Shown here: positions 62,704 through 64,000 of the stretch, in pieces
Layout: every line of letters begins with the position of its first letter
Position numbering within the stretch: position 1 is the first letter of the stretch
The notes under the pieces: model-generated
What the model was told of the DNA's origin: nothing
Seen by the model: the letters and a program-made list of their open reading frames with translations, nothing else
Database searches by the model: none
DNA from: JASGDN01 sp049841275
Lineage (GTDB): Bacteria > Chloroflexota > Chloroflexia > Thermomicrobiales > UBA6265
NCBI GenBank assembly: GCA_049841275.1
Contig: JASGDN010000061.1
Location: 1-64,000 of the forward strand
Direction: 5' to 3'
DNA length: 64,000 bases
Made by a program: the position numbers and the translations under genes

Positions 62704-64000
62704 ATGTCGTTTGGGCTATTCATGTTGCTGCTTGTGGCGTTCTGTGCGGCGGCGTTTGCAGTGGCAGATGTTCGTCGTCGCATGGTGGATCGGCGTGCAG
62801 CGATACTAGCGCGGCGCGCCGAGGAGGACCGCCTCCGGGACCGTGAGCGGGAAGGATATCGGCGCCAGGTTGGCGAGGCGTATTCGATCCTGCGCGCGGC
62901 TGTGGCCGACCTGCGCGCTGCGGAGTACCTGGCGCAATCGGAGATCCCGGCATGGGCCGACGCGCACCAGGACGCGATCGCGGCGGCTCGATTGATGCCA
63001 CATGCTGATCTCTTGCCATTCGACCAGCAGCAGGAATTCCGTCGCTGGTGCGGGTATTTCGCCGATCTTCCGGTGGCGATCGAACGACACAATGAGCACG
63101 TTGTCGCTCGCCAGATGGAGGAAAATGCCGGGTTCTTCGATCGTGTGGTTGGCAATCCGCTCACCGTGCGTCAGCGTGAGGCCATTCTCACGAACGAAGA
63201 CACGACACTGGTCGTGGCGGGGGCGGGGACTGGCAAGACGAGCGTGATTGTCGGCAAGGTCGGTTGGCTTCTCCATCATGGCCTGGCGCAGCCCGACGAA
63301 ATCCTCGTGCTCGCCTACAACAGGCTCGCCGCGGATGAAGTAGCCGGACGGTTGAAGGAGATTCCGGGTGCCGAGCAGGTAACGGCAACCACAATGCACG
63401 CCTTCGGACTCTCCCTGCTCGCGAAAGTCAGGGGCACGAAGCCGTCGCTCTCACCGCTGGCGGAGGATCGTTGGCGCCTCGCTCGCCTGATCCGGGATCG
63501 GCTCAAGGCGATGCTTGCCGATCCGGATCAGCGTCGTGTGTTGCTCGACCTTGCAACACGACACCTCGAGGCGATGCCGGATTTCTCGGCGGAGCCAGCG
63601 TCCGACAACGAACGTCGCGACATCCAGGGCGTGATGGCTTCGCTGCGTACCGTACCCAATCAGCCGGTTGAGATCGACGAGCGATCGGCCGCTGAATGGG
63701 CATGGCTTCTGCGCCATGGACGGCAGGCTCGTCGCGACCTCACCGGAATCAGGATGCGGAGCCGCCAGGAGGTGAAGATCGCCAACTGGCTCACGCTCAA
63801 CGGTATCCGCTGGGAATACGAAAGGTCGTATACCTTCTCCACTGCGACCGCCGAGCACCGGCAATACAAACCCGATTTCTATCTCCCCGATCATGATCTC
63901 TGGATCGAGCACTATGGTGTTGGTCGGCATGGTGAAACGGTGCGGAATATCGACCGGCAGAAATATGCCGACAGCATGGCCTGGAAGAGGCGTACCCATC
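62704..64000 (+). CDS. UvrD/Rep-type helicase resembling helicase IV (HelD), partial
   Basis: The first 432 codons; the gene runs off the window end. ATG at 62704 with GGAG seven bases upstream. Residues 4-22 form a hydrophobic segment (FGLFMLLLVAFCAAAFAVA), a probable membrane anchor, followed by a charged coiled coil. NPLTVRQREAI is the Q-like motif and VAGAGTGKTS (about 171-180) the Walker A. ILVLAYNRLAADEV and TATTMHAFG are motifs Ia and Ic. An insert at about 355-425 has EVKIANWLTLNGIRWEYE, YKPDFYLPDHDLWIEHYG and RQKYADSM, like the nuclease-fold insert of HelD (E...PD...E...K). It unwinds DNA 3'-5'; the membrane anchor is unusual. Confidence 0.85.
   Translation, partial: MSFGLFMLLLVAFCAAAFAVADVRRRMVDRRAAILARRAEEDRLRDREREGYRRQVGEAYSILRAAVADLRAAEYLAQSEIPAWADAHQDAIAAARLMPHADLLPFDQQQEFRRWCGYFADLPVAIERHNEHVVARQMEENAGFFDRVVGNPLTVRQREAILTNEDTTLVVAGAGTGKTSVIVGKVGWLLHHGLAQPDEILVLAYNRLAADEVAGRLKEIPGAEQVTATTMHAFGLSLLAKVRGTKPSLSPLAEDRWRLARLIRDRLKAMLADPDQRRVLLDLATRHLEAMPDFSAEPASDNERRDIQGVMASLRTVPNQPVEIDERSAAEWAWLLRHGRQARRDLTGIRMRSRQEVKIANWLTLNGIRWEYERSYTFSTATAEHRQYKPDFYLPDHDLWIEHYGVGRHGETVRNIDRQKYADSMAWKRRTH

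Overview
The window is GC-rich bacterial DNA (roughly 60-65 % by eye), with dense short operons, many GTG/TTG starts and no phage, IS element, CRISPR array, rRNA or tRNA that I could recognise. Binding-protein sugar transporters with Gfo/Idh oxidoreductases, topoisomerase IB, a lone LigD polymerase, LutABC, an UxaA/SDR pair, an orphan pyrH and a fused succinate-dehydrogenase anchor together look like a heterotrophic Chloroflexota member, perhaps Thermomicrobia. That placement is inference from gene content, not from a marker gene.

Layout. 0.1-1.5 kb: secreted Ca-binding-repeat protein. 1.7-8.1 kb: sugar ABC operon (binding protein, two permeases, two oxidoreductases) with a divergent GntR/UTRA regulator and matching putative operators. 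8.2-21.5 kb: housekeeping and single genes (GrpB, UMP kinase, aconitase, FMN reductase, broken sulfurtransferase, Pmp3-like protein, topoisomerase IB, SdhC/D fusion, MoaC, histidine phosphatase, RtcB, P-loop kinase), many separated by long perfect hairpins. 21.7-29.7 kb: leftward genes SDR, UxaA, LutC-LutB-LutA, FAH-family hydrolase and two coupled unknowns. 30.1-33.1 kb: a lower-GC, fully overlapping four-gene cassette (small secreted protein, ABC ATPase, two multi-pass membrane proteins), the best candidate for an undescribed system. 33.2-36.6 kb: YjbR, RbsD, DUF4177-like, GntR/FCD regulator and an aminotransferase; TTGTATACAA boxes here match one in front of the SDR-UxaA genes. 36.7-43.2 kb: broken nitroreductase, membrane protein, LigD polymerase, alcohol dehydrogenase, PucR and glutamine synthetase. 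43.8-48.3 kb: glutamate synthase large subunit, divergent from glutamine synthetase. 48.6-54.8 kb: siderophore uptake, including one polypeptide carrying two ABC ATPase domains. 54.8-59.2 kb: methyltransferase, broken VOC gene, NYN remnant, MerR/TipAS, RidA, broken Fic. 59.4-62.5 kb: SelA-like PLP enzyme and two AXE1-type esterase paralogs, one lacking the catalytic serine. 62.7-64 kb: start of a membrane-anchored helicase-IV-like protein.

Working together: SDR, UxaA, the FAH hydrolase and LutABC could form an oxidative sugar-acid route ending in pyruvate plus lactate, with LutABC consuming the lactate. The GntR/FCD regulator and its boxes link SDR-UxaA to the RbsD operon. Glutamine synthetase and GOGAT form a divergent ammonium-assimilation pair.

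A recurring oddity is that at least eight genes appear to miss one base each (sulfurtransferase, ABC ATPase, nitroreductase twice, Fic twice, VOC, NYN). All shifts are in the same direction, which could mean residual sequencing deletions or real decay.
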